A stretch of 19,237 bases of DNA from Collybiopsis luxurians FD-317 M1 (GCA_000827265.1 KN834756.1:1097553-1116789), one strand, 5' to 3'; shown: positions 1 to 9,465, counted from the first letter of the stretch. Notes: generated by a model from the sequence alone, not told the origin. Numbers and translations: made by a program.

Positions 1-520
1 TTCATGGCCCTGCAAGAATGACCCAACTGAGCACCTGTAGTGGCATCCCAAATTCTCACTGTTCTATCATCAGAGCCTGACACAATTCTGGTCCCATCAG
101 GAGAAAAAGCCACTGATCTTACATAATGTTCATGGCCCTGCAAAGAATGACCCAACTGAGCACCTGTAGTGGCATCCCAAATTCTCACTGTTCTATCTGA
201 GGAGCCTGACACAATTCTGGTCCCATCAGGAGAAAAAGCCACTGAGGTTACCCAACTCTCATGGCCCTGCAGAGAATGACCCAACTGAGCACCTGTAGTG
301 GCATCCCAAATTCTCACTGTTCTATCACCAGAGCCTGACACAATTCTGGTCCCATCCAGAGAAAAAGCCACTGATGTTACATAACCTTCATGGCCCTGCA
401 GAGAATGACTTAACTGAGTGCCTGTAGTGGCATCCCAAATTCTCACTGTTCTATCCTCAGAGCCTGACACAATTCTGGTCCCATCAGGGGAAAATGCCAC
501 ACTTTCAGTTCCTGAGTTTA
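1..520 (-). repeat. WD40 coding tandem repeats, 129-bp period
   Basis: Four copies of a 129-bp unit (43 codons) lie in register; the CATGG landmark recurs at 389, 260, 131 and 3 (plus coordinates). Each unit encodes a VAFSPDGTRIVSGS...RTVRIWDATTG blade ending in an LQGHE-like turn. Copies are almost identical at the DNA level apart from a few residues (SED/SGD/SSD/SDD after VSG; GY/SW/HY after GHE). The last interval is 128 bp instead of 129, which marks the one-base loss. Confidence 0.93.
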
Positions 521-2818
521 TGTCAATTTCCTTTACTTCCATACCCTTTGCAAGGAATGAGTTTTGTTCTATACTCAATACATTTTGCAGATCAGGTTTT
601 AATCCACTGTTCTGGAATGGCAGAATGCTAATATACAAATGGGGAGTTATGCCTTTTATCTCACTGTTGGAAAACCTCATCACCACATCTCGAAGGCTGC
701 GGAACATGGTCACAATTGATGTCCTTTCTTGATAATCCACAAGCATCTGCAAAATTTCTGTCAGTAAATCTTTCTGTACCAACCTTATTCAGTTTCTACA
801 TACATTGATTGTCTGCTGTACTGCCTCTCCACATTTCTCCAGCTGATTAACCAAGCTCATGGCTTCTACCCAATAGACCCCCTTTTCTCTCACAAAATGT
901 TCCAATTCCAACAAAATTGCATCCCCATTCCATTTACATTTCATTAAATGAAATATCCAGAACTGGCAGGAATATTGTAAACTCTCCCCAATTGCTTTTT
1001 TTATACATTCATTAATCCCCTCCACTTGTGCATCTGGTATGAATGATGATGGAAGCTTACACATGTTGAACTGAAGTTTCCCCAACACTTGAAAACACGA
1101 GATGCTCATATCATAATGGCAAATGTTTGCATCATAACTGAGCTCTGATGTAGACAAGTATTTTTCAATAAAGTCAGGAAATGATGCATGAAAGGTGAAA
1201 ACTGCATTATTTTCCTCAGAGATAAATAGGACTGCCTGGAGCTTGTCCACGAGACCCTGGACAATGTCTACATTTATGCTTGTGAATTCAGCAATTTCAT
1301 TGCATGACAAAGGTTTACCCAATGAAATTATTGTGTAAAGAATCCTCAAATCCTCTGTTATCTCACTGCCTTGTGAATGCTCATCAAAAATTGCACTTTC
1401 CATAATGCTAGTGTACAAGGCTTTTAAGCCCTCATTTTTGTTACCCTGACTCAATGAATTAACCAGTCTGTCTTTTTGTCTTGTGATGGGTACCCTGCCA
1501 CTCTTCACAAATTTTACAACTGTTGCAGCATAGATGAAGAGCTTTCCAGACAGACTTGCAAGGGACTCTACTTGCTGCCTGGATGGAGATATATCTTTCA
1601 ACTCCTGCTCAATATATGCCTTTATATCTGCTTGCACAAAGCTCTCCTCCACCTGGTGGAGAATAAATTCTGTTACTTTAGAAACTGTTCTCCGCATCTT
1701 TTCATTAATGTCCTGTTCTGGACGACTTGTGAATAGGAACTTCATCCCCTTGAGCTGACCACCCTGGATGGCATTTACCAAAGGCTCCAGTACACAGGAA
1801 ATGTCGTGGCATTCATCTAAGGCATCCACTAAAAAGACCGGAACAATTGTTTTCCTTTTAAAAAGGTCTGAAACCAAGCTCCAAGGTTCGACCAAAAGGT
1901 ACTCTATTTGCTCGTCTGGCTTTTTTGTTGCGAGATCTGGATCTCTAGCTAAAATATCTTTAAGTGCATCCGCAAATGCTTTAGAAACCTTGGCCAGTTG
2001 ATAAGATAAAGTAGGGATGATCATTCGATAATCTCGGCACTCTGGAATTTGCCTAGAGCAAAAGAAGGTTCCAGCGAGAACTCCTTCCTTTTTGAGCTTC
2101 TGGCATACAGACATGGCAATAGTGCTTTTTCCTGTCCCAGCCATGCCAGATATCCAGTATCCCGATTGACTATCAACATTCATTGAAGTTGCCCAAGTAT
2201 TGATAGTTTCCAGGATCTGAACTCTAGTGCCTGGGATACAGAATTTGCGGGCATTTCGAGTGCCTACATCTGTATCAAAGAATGCCTGTGGCGCATAAGG
2301 CATCCTTAATAAAAGCTCAGTGGTAGGAGTAGGATCTAGACCCATTAGCTCTATATAAACCTTGGTACTTGAGAACAATCACTCACAATTGACATTCATT
2401 ACTCCAGCGACAGTGATTTTACCACCGGTAACAGTGAAATTGGATGCGTTCGGCGCAAAGCTTTCAAAATCACATGAAGATTAGTAACATCTCAAATAAG
2501 TTACAAGTATCTTCAAATCATACCTGCTGTTCACGGACTGAATATTAGGTTGAACACTCCTAATGAGAATGTCAATCCTCTACGCTTAACCTGTACTGCA
2601 GATCACTAACCTGTTGTCTTGATCCATCACCGCATTTTGACCGCTTTGAGGCCTTACCATATGACCTGAAAGATGTGTCAATTCAAGATGCACAAAACCT
2701 GGATTGATGAATTCGAACCGGTAACAGTGGGGGTCCCAGGACGTGTTACGGCAGGGCTTGGATTGTGACTGTTGGGGTTCTTTTTGGAGAAGATTTGCTT
2801 GAAACGTTTCCATGGCAT
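1..2818 (-). CDS. NACHT-WD40 STAND (NLR-like) protein, 5' complete, 3' end beyond left edge
   Basis: Predicted cytoplasmic signalling ATPase of the fungal NLR-like class: a NACHT switch followed by a WD40 sensor. Proposed exons (minus): 2818-2719, 2665-2611, 2559-2524, 2460-2387, 2335-804 and 746 to the edge. The first five join in frame into 599 codons. Seen in the product: a basic, Ser/Pro/Asn-rich N-terminus; Walker A GMAGTGKST at about 152-160; Walker B VFLVDALDEC at about 255-264; a sensor-like FTSRP at about 290-294; a family-typical FHASFPDF at about 470-477; and helical NACHT-associated sequence to about 599. The last exon encodes a linker with PHLYISILPF and then four WD40 units of 43 residues. 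A one-base loss near base 14 breaks the frame in the fourth unit. Start MPWKRF at 2818 lies downstream of a TATA box. The first splice junction has a weak donor; starting at 2813 (METFQ) would read through it in another frame. Known family role, inferred here: non-self recognition or incompatibility. Confidence 0.85.
747..803 (-). other. 57-nt intron separating NACHT exon from WD40 exon
   Basis: Without splicing, the NACHT frame ends at a TGA (789-791, minus). The same frame is open on the other side and leads into the WD40 units. A phase-0 intron fits exactly: donor GTATGT, a CTGAC branch-like site about 14 nt before the end, and acceptor TTTTGCAG. Its 57 nt match the size of the other introns in the gene. 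A shorter alternative acceptor TACAG would give a 30-nt intron, unusually small for a basidiomycete; it also keeps the frame. Confidence 0.75.
2336..2718 (-). other. Four 5' introns and mini-exons of the NACHT-WD40 gene
   Basis: Introns inferred on the minus strand: 2718-2666 (53 nt, donor GTTCGA, weak), 2610-2560 (51 nt, donor GTTAGT), 2523-2461 (63 nt, donor GTATGA, branch ACTAAT) and 2386-2336 (51 nt, donor GTGAGT, branch CTAAT). The exons between them are 55, 36 and 74 nt. They keep one frame and encode a low-complexity Asn/Ser/Thr/Gly-rich linker that includes TVTGGKITVAGVMNVN, a kind of linker often seen before the NACHT of mushroom NLR-like proteins. The last three junctions are well supported by phase and signals; the first is a best guess. 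Confidence 0.6.
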
Positions 2819-2872
2819 GATGTGGAGAGTACCCTATGGAAATAGAGTGTCGTTACACAGAAGGGGGGACTC

Positions 2873-2878
2873 TTTATA
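2873..2878 (-). promoter_or_regulatory. TATA box of the NACHT-WD40 gene
   Basis: TATAAA on the minus strand, about 55 nt upstream of the proposed ATG at 2818. Between them lies a short pyrimidine-containing leader. The spacing suits a fungal core promoter and supports the choice of start. No other control site was recognised. Confidence 0.55.
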
Positions 2879-2879
2879 T

Positions 2880-3468
2880 GCTGCCAGCTGCATTGACAGC
2901 ATATCGAGGTGATCGGATCATTGAATGTATAGCATCAGAAATATTTTCCATCCCATGACCTTACACGCCTTCTTTCGAATAGAGGGCGAACATGTTGCAT
3001 ATATATGTCCGTGTGCGCTGTCCATCGATTTAAATGATAGATGAATTCAGAAAACCACTACTTGTACTGATTTGATGCACGGTATTGATATTAAATGTCA
3101 GTAATGAACATACAGACGATCCTAACTCACCCGTTTCGAAACCGGGAACTCATCGCCTTATTTGCACCCTGAACCAAGGATGCTGATTTAGATGGAACAT
3201 TGATATGCACATACTTTGTCGTTTCCGAGTCCTGTCCAGCTCCGACGCTAGAAAAGTTTCGATCTGCGCCATTTTGTATAGGTAGAAGATTGCGCCTTTA
3301 GTTAAATATCGTTTTCGCTACGGTACACACGGCGTCCAATGTATCACTTGAACCATTGTGCGAGGACTCTAGCAAAGTTCGGTCACGGACTCCGGAACCG
3401 ACTTCCCGCCCCCTACCATATCGAGTATCCGTCGTTCCAGGCCGGCTGAGCGGTAACCCTAACCCAGG
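2880..3468. other. Intergenic, nothing recognised
   Basis: Upstream flank of the NACHT-WD40 gene. No coding frame with recognisable motifs, no RNA gene and no repeat shared with the rest of the window was seen. The only long frame (3356-3667, plus) has no coding character and overlaps the start of the tandem duplication. Confidence 0.5.
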
Positions 3469-3699
3469 TCATCAAATTTCACTCACGGCTTGGTTGTCAT
3501 TCTTTTTGCCATCACCGTCCTTCACGCTATGCCTGGCCAATGCATACAAACCGTCTGCGGCCTATGTACCACGCTTCATAACTTTTGGTACTCAATTACA
3601 TCGTGAAGATGCCCTAGGCAGTAACAGGACCGCCCAGTCAGGTTTCCAGAACCCAAAGAACCGATAATCAATAATCAACAACAGCAGACGTACGAGGTG

Positions 3700-4190
3700 A
3701 GCGTTTTTCAATGACCGGCCGGAAAGCTTTTGGGGCTTTGGACGTAGAGATAAAGCTGGATGATTCAGCGGGTTTCGAGGGCGGTGTTTAGATATGTACA
3801 ATCGCACATGCATCGCATTCTGGCTCTCTATATTGTAATTTACTACGAAATATTAACAATCAGATACCTATATAGGTCTTCCATGGCACTCAACCCACAA
3901 CCTCGCTCCGGTCTAGCGACTTCAAAAGCATCGATAAATCCAAACTCGACTATCAATACGACTATGCCCAGTTAGACTCGATCCCATGAATATCTCTCCC
4001 TCTTTGAACCTGGCCAATACTCTAACCGTAGCTAATGACCTGTTCCAAGACGATAGCCAACCATTCCTCGCAAAAAGTCGAACAGCTTGGCTTGCAGCAC
4101 GAAGCAACCATCGTCCACCTCGAAGATTACCCAGATCTGGACTCGGAAGATGAGCCGGAGGACGAAGAGGGTTATATGAGGATTCTGATA
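3700..4190 (+). pseudogene. Broken gene remnant, copy 1 (unknown family, acidic tail)
   Basis: No family recognised. Frame segments shared with copy 2 are GALDVEIKLDDSAGF (about 3729-3773), FKSIDKSK (3921-3944), SLFEPGQYSNRS (3997-4032) and an acidic EDYPDLDSEDEPEDEE (about 4122-4169). They lie in order on the plus strand but in different frames, so at least two or three indels, or unrecognised introns, interrupt the gene. A CTATATAG just before 3876 is conserved in copy 2 and could be a splice acceptor. Differences from copy 2 inside these segments fall mainly on third codon positions, which argues that the ancestral frame was once under selection. Function unknown. Confidence 0.55.
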
Positions 4191-4559
4191 ATCATGAGAA
4201 TGTATGTATTATCGCCCATCTGTGTGATTTCTGCTTCGTTCTTATCTTTTGCGATTCGCATCCATTTTTTTCTGACGTCTTGTTTGGGCATTATTCCCAC
4301 GCGCCGCACCGACGTCCCGAACGGCAACCAAGCCATCCGTCGCATCAAATTTTGATGTCCTTTCTTTCTTCCGTCGCCATGCTTCACGATACACCTGGCC
4401 AACGCATACGAACCACCTACTACCTATGTAACTCGATTCGTAAATAATAGTACTTGATACCTCTTGAAGATACCCTAGCCAGTGTTAGAGCCCCCCGCCC
4501 AGTCAGGTTTCCATAAGCCAAAAGAACCGATAATCTATAATCAGCGTACGAGATTAGCC

Positions 4560-5074
4560 TTTTTCATGACCTGCCAGAAAGTGATTGGCTTTTCGGGCTT
4601 AGAGCTAAAGCTGGAGAACGCTCTGAAATGCCGTTGTTTCGATATGCACGATTGGACGGTTATGAGTTATCATATTCTGGCTCTCTATCGTAGACTTTAC
4701 TACAGAATATACTCACGATCTTTTCCCTCTATAGGTCTCCCAAAACCGACGACCTCGCTAGGGTTAGCGGCTTCAAAAGCATTGACAAGTCCAAATTTAA
4801 TTAGTAATCTGAGTATGCCTAGTTAACGCTAGTCAGTCCTGATTCCATGAATGTCCCTCTTCGAACCCGATCAATATTCTAGCCGTAGCTAACGACCCAC
4901 TCAAAATGATGGTTAAAACTTTTTGCCAAAGTTGAACAGCCTGTCGAGCAGTATGAAGCTGCTGCCGATCTCATAGGTTACCCAGATCTGGATTCCGAGG
5001 ATGAGCTGCCAGAGGACGACAAGGATTATATGTCTACGAGGGAGTTAATAATGACGGATAGCGACAAGCTATAA
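4560..5074 (+). pseudogene. Broken gene remnant, copy 2 (unknown family, acidic tail)
   Basis: Second copy of the same unknown gene. Segments seen are SGLELKLEN (about 4598-4624), GFKSIDKSK (4769-4795, followed at once by two stops), SLFEPDQYSSRS (4854-4889) and a C-terminus YPDLDSEDELPEDDKDYM that continues to MTDSDKL and a TAA at 5072-5074. The C-terminal stretch from about 4926 to 5074 is an uninterrupted frame and probably shows the genuine protein end, which copy 1 has lost. The gene would have encoded a protein with a strongly acidic tail; nothing more can be said about its role. Confidence 0.55.
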
Positions 5075-5190
5075 TGTGTCATTATCGCCTTTGTCTGTTT
5101 TTCTACTTTTGTTCTTTTCTTTTTTTCTGTAATTTGCGTCTACTGTGTGGCTCTCATGAGAGTGGAGGTCATGCTCGTAGCGGTGATATA

Positions 5191-6456
5191 TGCTTTGCAT
5201 TCTCGCATCGCAATCCTTGTATATCGCATTTGTCGTCTGTTAACTCCTTGCTCTCCAATTCCCCCCTTCCACCCTTGCTTCTATTCCGCGTTTTCGTTAG
5301 TGTACTCCGTGTTTTGGTATTTGCCACTCACTCATCGCCGATTCTCGATTCAGGAAATTGTTGGAACTCCAAACTGGAAAGGGCTCACGCATGATGGAAT
5401 TTTGCATTCAACAGTCTCTGTACCCAGCTGAAGGCAATGTATATCACCAAACTTTGTGATTAGTTGAAGAGTGCGTGCGTCAATGCACGGCTTTAGATGA
5501 AAGGTTCAATTATATGCAGAAAAGGGCGGAAGTATCCACCAGTTGGAGGCAAAGAATTGGCTTTTCCTAGGCACACCTTCGAGCTGAAGCCTACTTTGTC
5601 GCTGAGATTGACACTCCCCTCTGGCTTCGAAGGCGAACTCTTTACCGAGTAAAACTGCAAATTTGAATTTGTTCCTTCCGAGCATATCTTTGTCGCAAAG
5701 CATATACTAATTAGTAGTCGCTGTGCTGTACGAAAGACGTAGGCGTGGGGCATTGGCTCGGGCAAATCCACGAAAATAGACCCTAGACGAGAATCCTCTT
5801 AACTTTTTGAAGTCGGTAAATTGTCTTTTTGAGGGACAGTCGAGAGGTGTAGAAGGAGAATATGCCACATGAACACATTTAGAAGGGTCAACAAGCGCTG
5901 AGATACATGGTATTCGCGGTTTCGCAGATGGACAAGCAGGTGAACGTCGAAAAGTTCAGTAATTGTGCAATAAGGGGGCGAAGTATAGTAAGACTAGACT
6001 AAAACCATGGCTAGCTGTCAGCTGGCATGCAAGGCCCTTCGACTCGCTCATGGCCGCGCGTAATTCAGCTTGAGTGGGAGTGTTGCACTGGATGAACACT
6101 GAGACATAGCATAAAGGTTGGCGGGAGCAACTGTAACAAGCTCTCAGTACAGGCTATACGTACTAAAAGCTCCTCATGACACGAGCGGTATGCCAGCCAA
6201 ACACGACCTGCCCGCACTGAATACTGATCCCGCCCAGAGAATCATCGCGTTCCGCCCGCAGGCCAATTCATTTGAGGGTGTATAGTGTCTAAAATCAATA
6301 CGTAATTTCTACTAGCCTTCATGGCATTTAATCGCAAGAGTAAAAAAATTCTAATCCCTGAGACTACTCATGACCCGAGTCGGAATTGCAAATGCTTGCT
6401 TTAGATATGAGGAATGATTTAAAAACTAAGATCATTATGTCGAATATACTATGCTG
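5191..6456. other. Gene-poor stretch with one weak minus-strand frame
   Basis: The pyrimidine-rich DNA after the duplication and the rest of this stretch show no recognised gene. A minus-strand frame at 5493-5771 (92 codons), with a second frame overlapping it, has no known motif, signal peptide or splice pattern that I can defend. No inverted ends or target duplications were noticed. Confidence 0.4.
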
Positions 6457-7137
6457 GTCAGAGTCACAGCAATTATCAGCTATAACAACCTTTTTATGCT
6501 CGCCGTCCTTGTAAGGATCAGAGTAGATATCAGCTATACCAACTATATGCTGCCTTGCATTGTAAGGACAATCACAGCATATATTAGCTGTAACAAATAT
6601 ATACTAGCTGCCCTTGTAAGGATCACAGCAGATATTAGCAGTGATAAATATATGCTGGCTCCCCTTGTGCGGATCACAGTGTCTATGAGCTGTAGCATAT
6701 ATATTCTGCCTCTTCTTGTAAGGATCACAGCATCTATGGGCTGTAGCACATATATTCTGCCTCTTCCTGTAAGGATCACAGCATACATGAGCTGTAGCAT
6801 ATATATTCTGCCTCTCCCTGTAAGGATCACAGTAGATATCAGCTGTAATAAATATATGCTGTCTCTCCTTGTTAGTATCACAGCATGTATGAGCTGTAGC
6901 ATATATATATTCTGCCTCTTCCTGTCAGGATCACAGTAGATATCAGCTGTAATAAATATATGCTGGCTCTCCTTGTTAGTATCACAGCATATATGAGTTG
7001 TAGCATATATATTCTGACTCTCCCTGTAAGGATCACAGCATATATCCGCTGTAACAAATATATGCTGCCTGTCCTTGTAAGCTCACAGCAAATATCAGCT
7101 GTAACACATATATGCTGGCTCTCCTTGTAAGGATCAG
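6457..7137. repeat. 51-bp minisatellite, about 13 units
   Basis: Units start at 6515, 6566, 6620, 6671, 6722, 6773, 6824, 6875, 6928, 6979, 7030 and 7081, with a degenerate unit before and a partial one after. Most are exactly 51 bp; exceptions are 54, 53 and 50. Each begins GGATCACAG and ends near CTTGTAA. The middle holds CAGCATATAT and ATATATGCTG, which are inverted to each other around an AGCTGTA core. In the middle of the array two unit types alternate (AGATATCAGCTGTAATAAA and CATRTATGAGYTGTAGCAT). Since 51 is 17 codons, long frames exist on both strands by periodicity alone. Confidence 0.93.
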
Positions 7138-7612
7138 ACCAGATAATTGTACAATCCTCCGGGTTATCATAGTATCAGTCATTCCCTAAACACTTTCGTC
7201 CGGAGAATACCTATGGAATCGTAGTTTCCAGCCATAACAACCATAGTAAATTCATACAACTTGAAGGAATTTACTTGAAGCTCACACTTACTGTCAATGT
7301 CTTACTTCGTGGCGGTAGGTTCTTTCTGAAATATGTTATCGTTGCCTAAATACCAATGTATCAGCTCTGCATCCCCTTCTGCGCCTTTGATTTATATTTA
7401 AGCTAAGGTGATCGGCATCGGACCCAACGGTCCAGGACAAAGTTCCCCGGTCTGTGCTTCTACAGTACAATGAAATATGTCGCGAGATGATTAAGTAAAT
7501 ACGAGGTCGGGGAGCTGTTATGTTCCGGCCTTTGCGAGTCATCTGTCATGATTGACAAGACCCAGTTTTCGGACCGAATATAATACAAAGGTAAAGTATG
7601 TTTGAGCAGCTC
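7138..7612. other. Intergenic, nothing recognised
   Basis: Unique sequence between the minisatellite and the first inverted-repeat element. The short minus-strand frame at 7336-7542 has no recognisable motif. Confidence 0.4.
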
Positions 7613-8289
7613 TACTGTCTATGTACCAGAGTTGATAACGAAAATGTCGGTGTAGAAAAACTTTCGCAATTCTTAACGAATTCTGTTCAGGCTTCAGGGT
7701 AAGCTAGTATATGCCTTAACCTTTGATGTTATCAACTTTTGTAAATTTTAAAGCAGCTGGATGTTGTGCCAGAAAGCAGCCGGGTGAAGTTGTGAAAATG
7801 GCGGGACTTGATAACGTGACAGAACTGTGACAGCTCTTGACAGCACTAATGCCGACATGCCGCTTCAGCCAAGACTTCCAAATCACGCCGAATTGCCAGT
7901 GAGCGGAGTTTGAAAATTGTCACGCTGATTTAACAGCTCTCTCGAACTGGGTGTTTTATGCAACGTACAGCAGCCTGCACCTCTTCAAAGTAGATAAACA
8001 CAATATATACATGCTATCCATGATTTCTCCAAGATCCGGTGGCAATCGGTTAAGTATTCGTCTCTCTAAAAATCCAGGAATAGAGTTGATACTCGCAAAT
8101 CCAGTGGTTTTCGGTGTTGTCAAAAATCCTAAATATTTTTCACTTAATATTTCTTCGTCAAAGTTGACATATCTTTTCTTTACTATGCTATAAGTATACT
8201 TTAAAAGTTTGAAGACAAACGGTTGAGAAATAAGCTCAAACGAAAGTATCAACTCTGGGTATGTTATCAACTCTGGTACATAGATAGTA
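7613..8289. mobile_element. Non-autonomous TIR element, family A copy 1 (677 bp)
   Basis: Bounded by inverted ends: TACTGTCTATGTACCAGA at 7613 and its near-exact reverse complement ending at 8289, continuing as GTTGATAAC (26 of 27 positions agree). Both ends are TA, compatible with a TA target duplication as in Tc1/mariner, but the TA could instead be part of the inverted end. The right end has a second inner motif, TACCCAGAGTTGATA in reverse, also present in copy 2. No transposase frame is present, so it would need help from elsewhere. Copy 2 lies at 15593-16148 in the opposite orientation. Confidence 0.75.
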
Positions 8290-8430
8290 ACTCCGACACT
8301 CCATTCTTCCCGCATCCCGAGTCCCGAGCAGGTGGTGAAGTAACCAGGCGCAACTGTATGGCTTATCGGGCTCAGAGCTTTCTAAATATATACTCCGTCT
8401 CTGGTATCATAATACGTATACAGAGACTTG

Positions 8431-9128
8431 TACAGCCGTTTGCAAAAAGTTTTGCCCACTCGAGTTTTCAACAGCTGTTTATCTGTATTTACTCATCCTA
8501 TAACATTTTGAGGCCCAGGCCCACAAATCGTACGGAACCACCATCCGACGATGGGTCCATCGCTATCTTCGGGCATACAGCCATTTGCAAAAAGTTTTGC
8601 CCACTCAAGTTTTCAACAGCTGTTTATCTGTATTTACTCATCCTATACATTTCGAGGCCCAGGCCCACCAAATCGTACGGAACCACCATCCGACGATGGG
8701 TCCACACACTGGGAAGGTACAAAAATCTGCTCGGCAGAAATGTGTACCGAAAGTGCTAAGATAAGATAAGATAAACCTATTCAGGATAATCAGTGGTTTT
8801 CAGTAACCATTTCAGGCAAGCTGAAAACCACTGATAAACCATAAAAGGATAATCTAATTTATTTCAGCACACATTCCTGTCGAGCAGAATTTTTTAGCTT
8901 CCCGGTGTGGGCCATCGCTATCTTCGGGCATACCGGCACTTGAATTATATAGGAATCCTATCAAAATACTAAATACAAATAAACACAGGTAGAAAACTGG
9001 AGGGGGCAAAACTTTTTGCAAACAGCTGTACCGGCACTTGAATTATATAGAAATCCTATCAAAATACTAAATACAAATAAACACGGGTAGAAAACTCGAG
9101 GGGGCAAAACTTTTTGCAAACAGCTGTA
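8431..9128. mobile_element. Fold-back, Tc1/mariner-like MITE with doubled inverted ends
   Basis: The outer ends are TACAGCCGTTTGCAAAAAG (8431) and its inverse ending CTGTA at 9128; the conserved end continues TTTTGCCC. Starting CAG next to TA and carrying TTGCAAAAG resembles Tc1-like terminal repeats. A second left end starts at 8576 (145 bp inside) and a second right end finishes at 9030 (98 bp inside), so both arms are tandemly duplicated. Arms stay inverted inward: about 8697-8752 pairs with about 8862-8914, and a perfect 15-bp stem sits at the centre. There is no transposase frame. The inner pair (8576-9030) may be the original element. Confidence 0.7.
8789..8835. repeat. Perfect 15-bp hairpin at centre of the fold-back element
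   Basis: ATCAGTGGTTTTCAG (8789-8803) and its exact reverse complement (8821-8835) are separated by a 17-nt loop. It lies close to the midpoint of the larger inverted structure (about 8780-8805). Just upstream, 8757-8774 contains GATAAGATAAGATAA. Confidence 0.9.
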
Positions 9129-9225
9129 CAATGCCCAAAGGTATATGGGTACTACTTTGAGAGGGTGTTAATTTGACTACTCGGACACTAGGTACATATA
9201 TATTTGTTCTTGTAAATTTAATTCT

Positions 9226-9465
9226 TCAAATTTCTGATGAAAAGGCTTGCGCGACTTGGTGTACAATACGTAGAATCATCCTGTCTGTAAGTTCCAATCC
9301 CTGAACATCGATAAATACCTCTCTGTGCATTTTGCGAAAAGAAAGACATTGGTTGAGTGGCCGGTCGTAAACAGCCTTTTCAATGTGCCAGTGCATTAAA
9401 GTTTCTGAATCTACAATGAGAGAGGAAATAACAGAGGGAACAGATGGATGTACCAGCACCATACC
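9226..9465 (-). other. Weak minus-strand frame, unknown
   Basis: A 78-codon frame starts at 9462 (MVLVHPSVPS) and ends SSEI. It has a fairly protein-like composition but no recognised domain. It lies just downstream of the broken gene at 9557-10190 and may be its last exon, yet no intron that keeps frame could be built: the good-looking GTATGG...CATTGTAG pair (54 nt, about 9462-9409) joins to a frame with an early stop. Confidence 0.25.

Larger units (their letters stand above)
3469..5190. repeat. Diverged tandem direct duplication, unit about 860 bp
   Basis: Copy 1 runs from about 3469 to 4340 and copy 2 from about 4344 to 5190. Anchors in the same order include CATCAAATTT (3469/4344), CGCCCAGTCAGGTTTCC (about 3632/4494), a CTATATAG or CTCTATAG followed by GTCT (about 3875/4730), TTCAAAAGCAT (3921/4772), TACCCAGATCTGGA (4128/4979) and ATTATCGCC (about 4208/5079). 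Offsets drift between about 850 and 875 bp, so indels have accumulated. Edges are approximate. Confidence 0.8.

Noticed and set aside
789..791. TGA as selenocysteine or programmed read-through
   Set aside because: A standard intron with good signals and a frame-neutral length removes the codon, which is simpler.
2376..2378. Start of the NACHT frame at 2378
   Set aside because: The triplet there is TTG, not ATG, and lies inside a GTGAGT...CTAG intron. Upstream exons joined in phase give a far better N-terminus from 2818.
2700..2725. TTCGAACC resembling a tRNA B box
   Set aside because: It falls in the first exon/intron of the NACHT gene; no cloverleaf can be drawn.
4914..4935. AAAACTTTTTGCC resembling the fold-back element's end
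   Set aside because: The aligned position in the other duplication copy reads differently and the match is short. Chance in A/T-rich sequence is likely.
6451..6939. 162-codon plus-strand frame and 119-codon minus-strand frame over the minisatellite
   Set aside because: Both are by-products of a 51-bp period lacking stops. There is no start context, intron or domain evidence.
6457..7137. CRISPR array
   Set aside because: Units are contiguous 51-mers with no constant-repeat/variable-spacer structure, and the sequence is eukaryotic.
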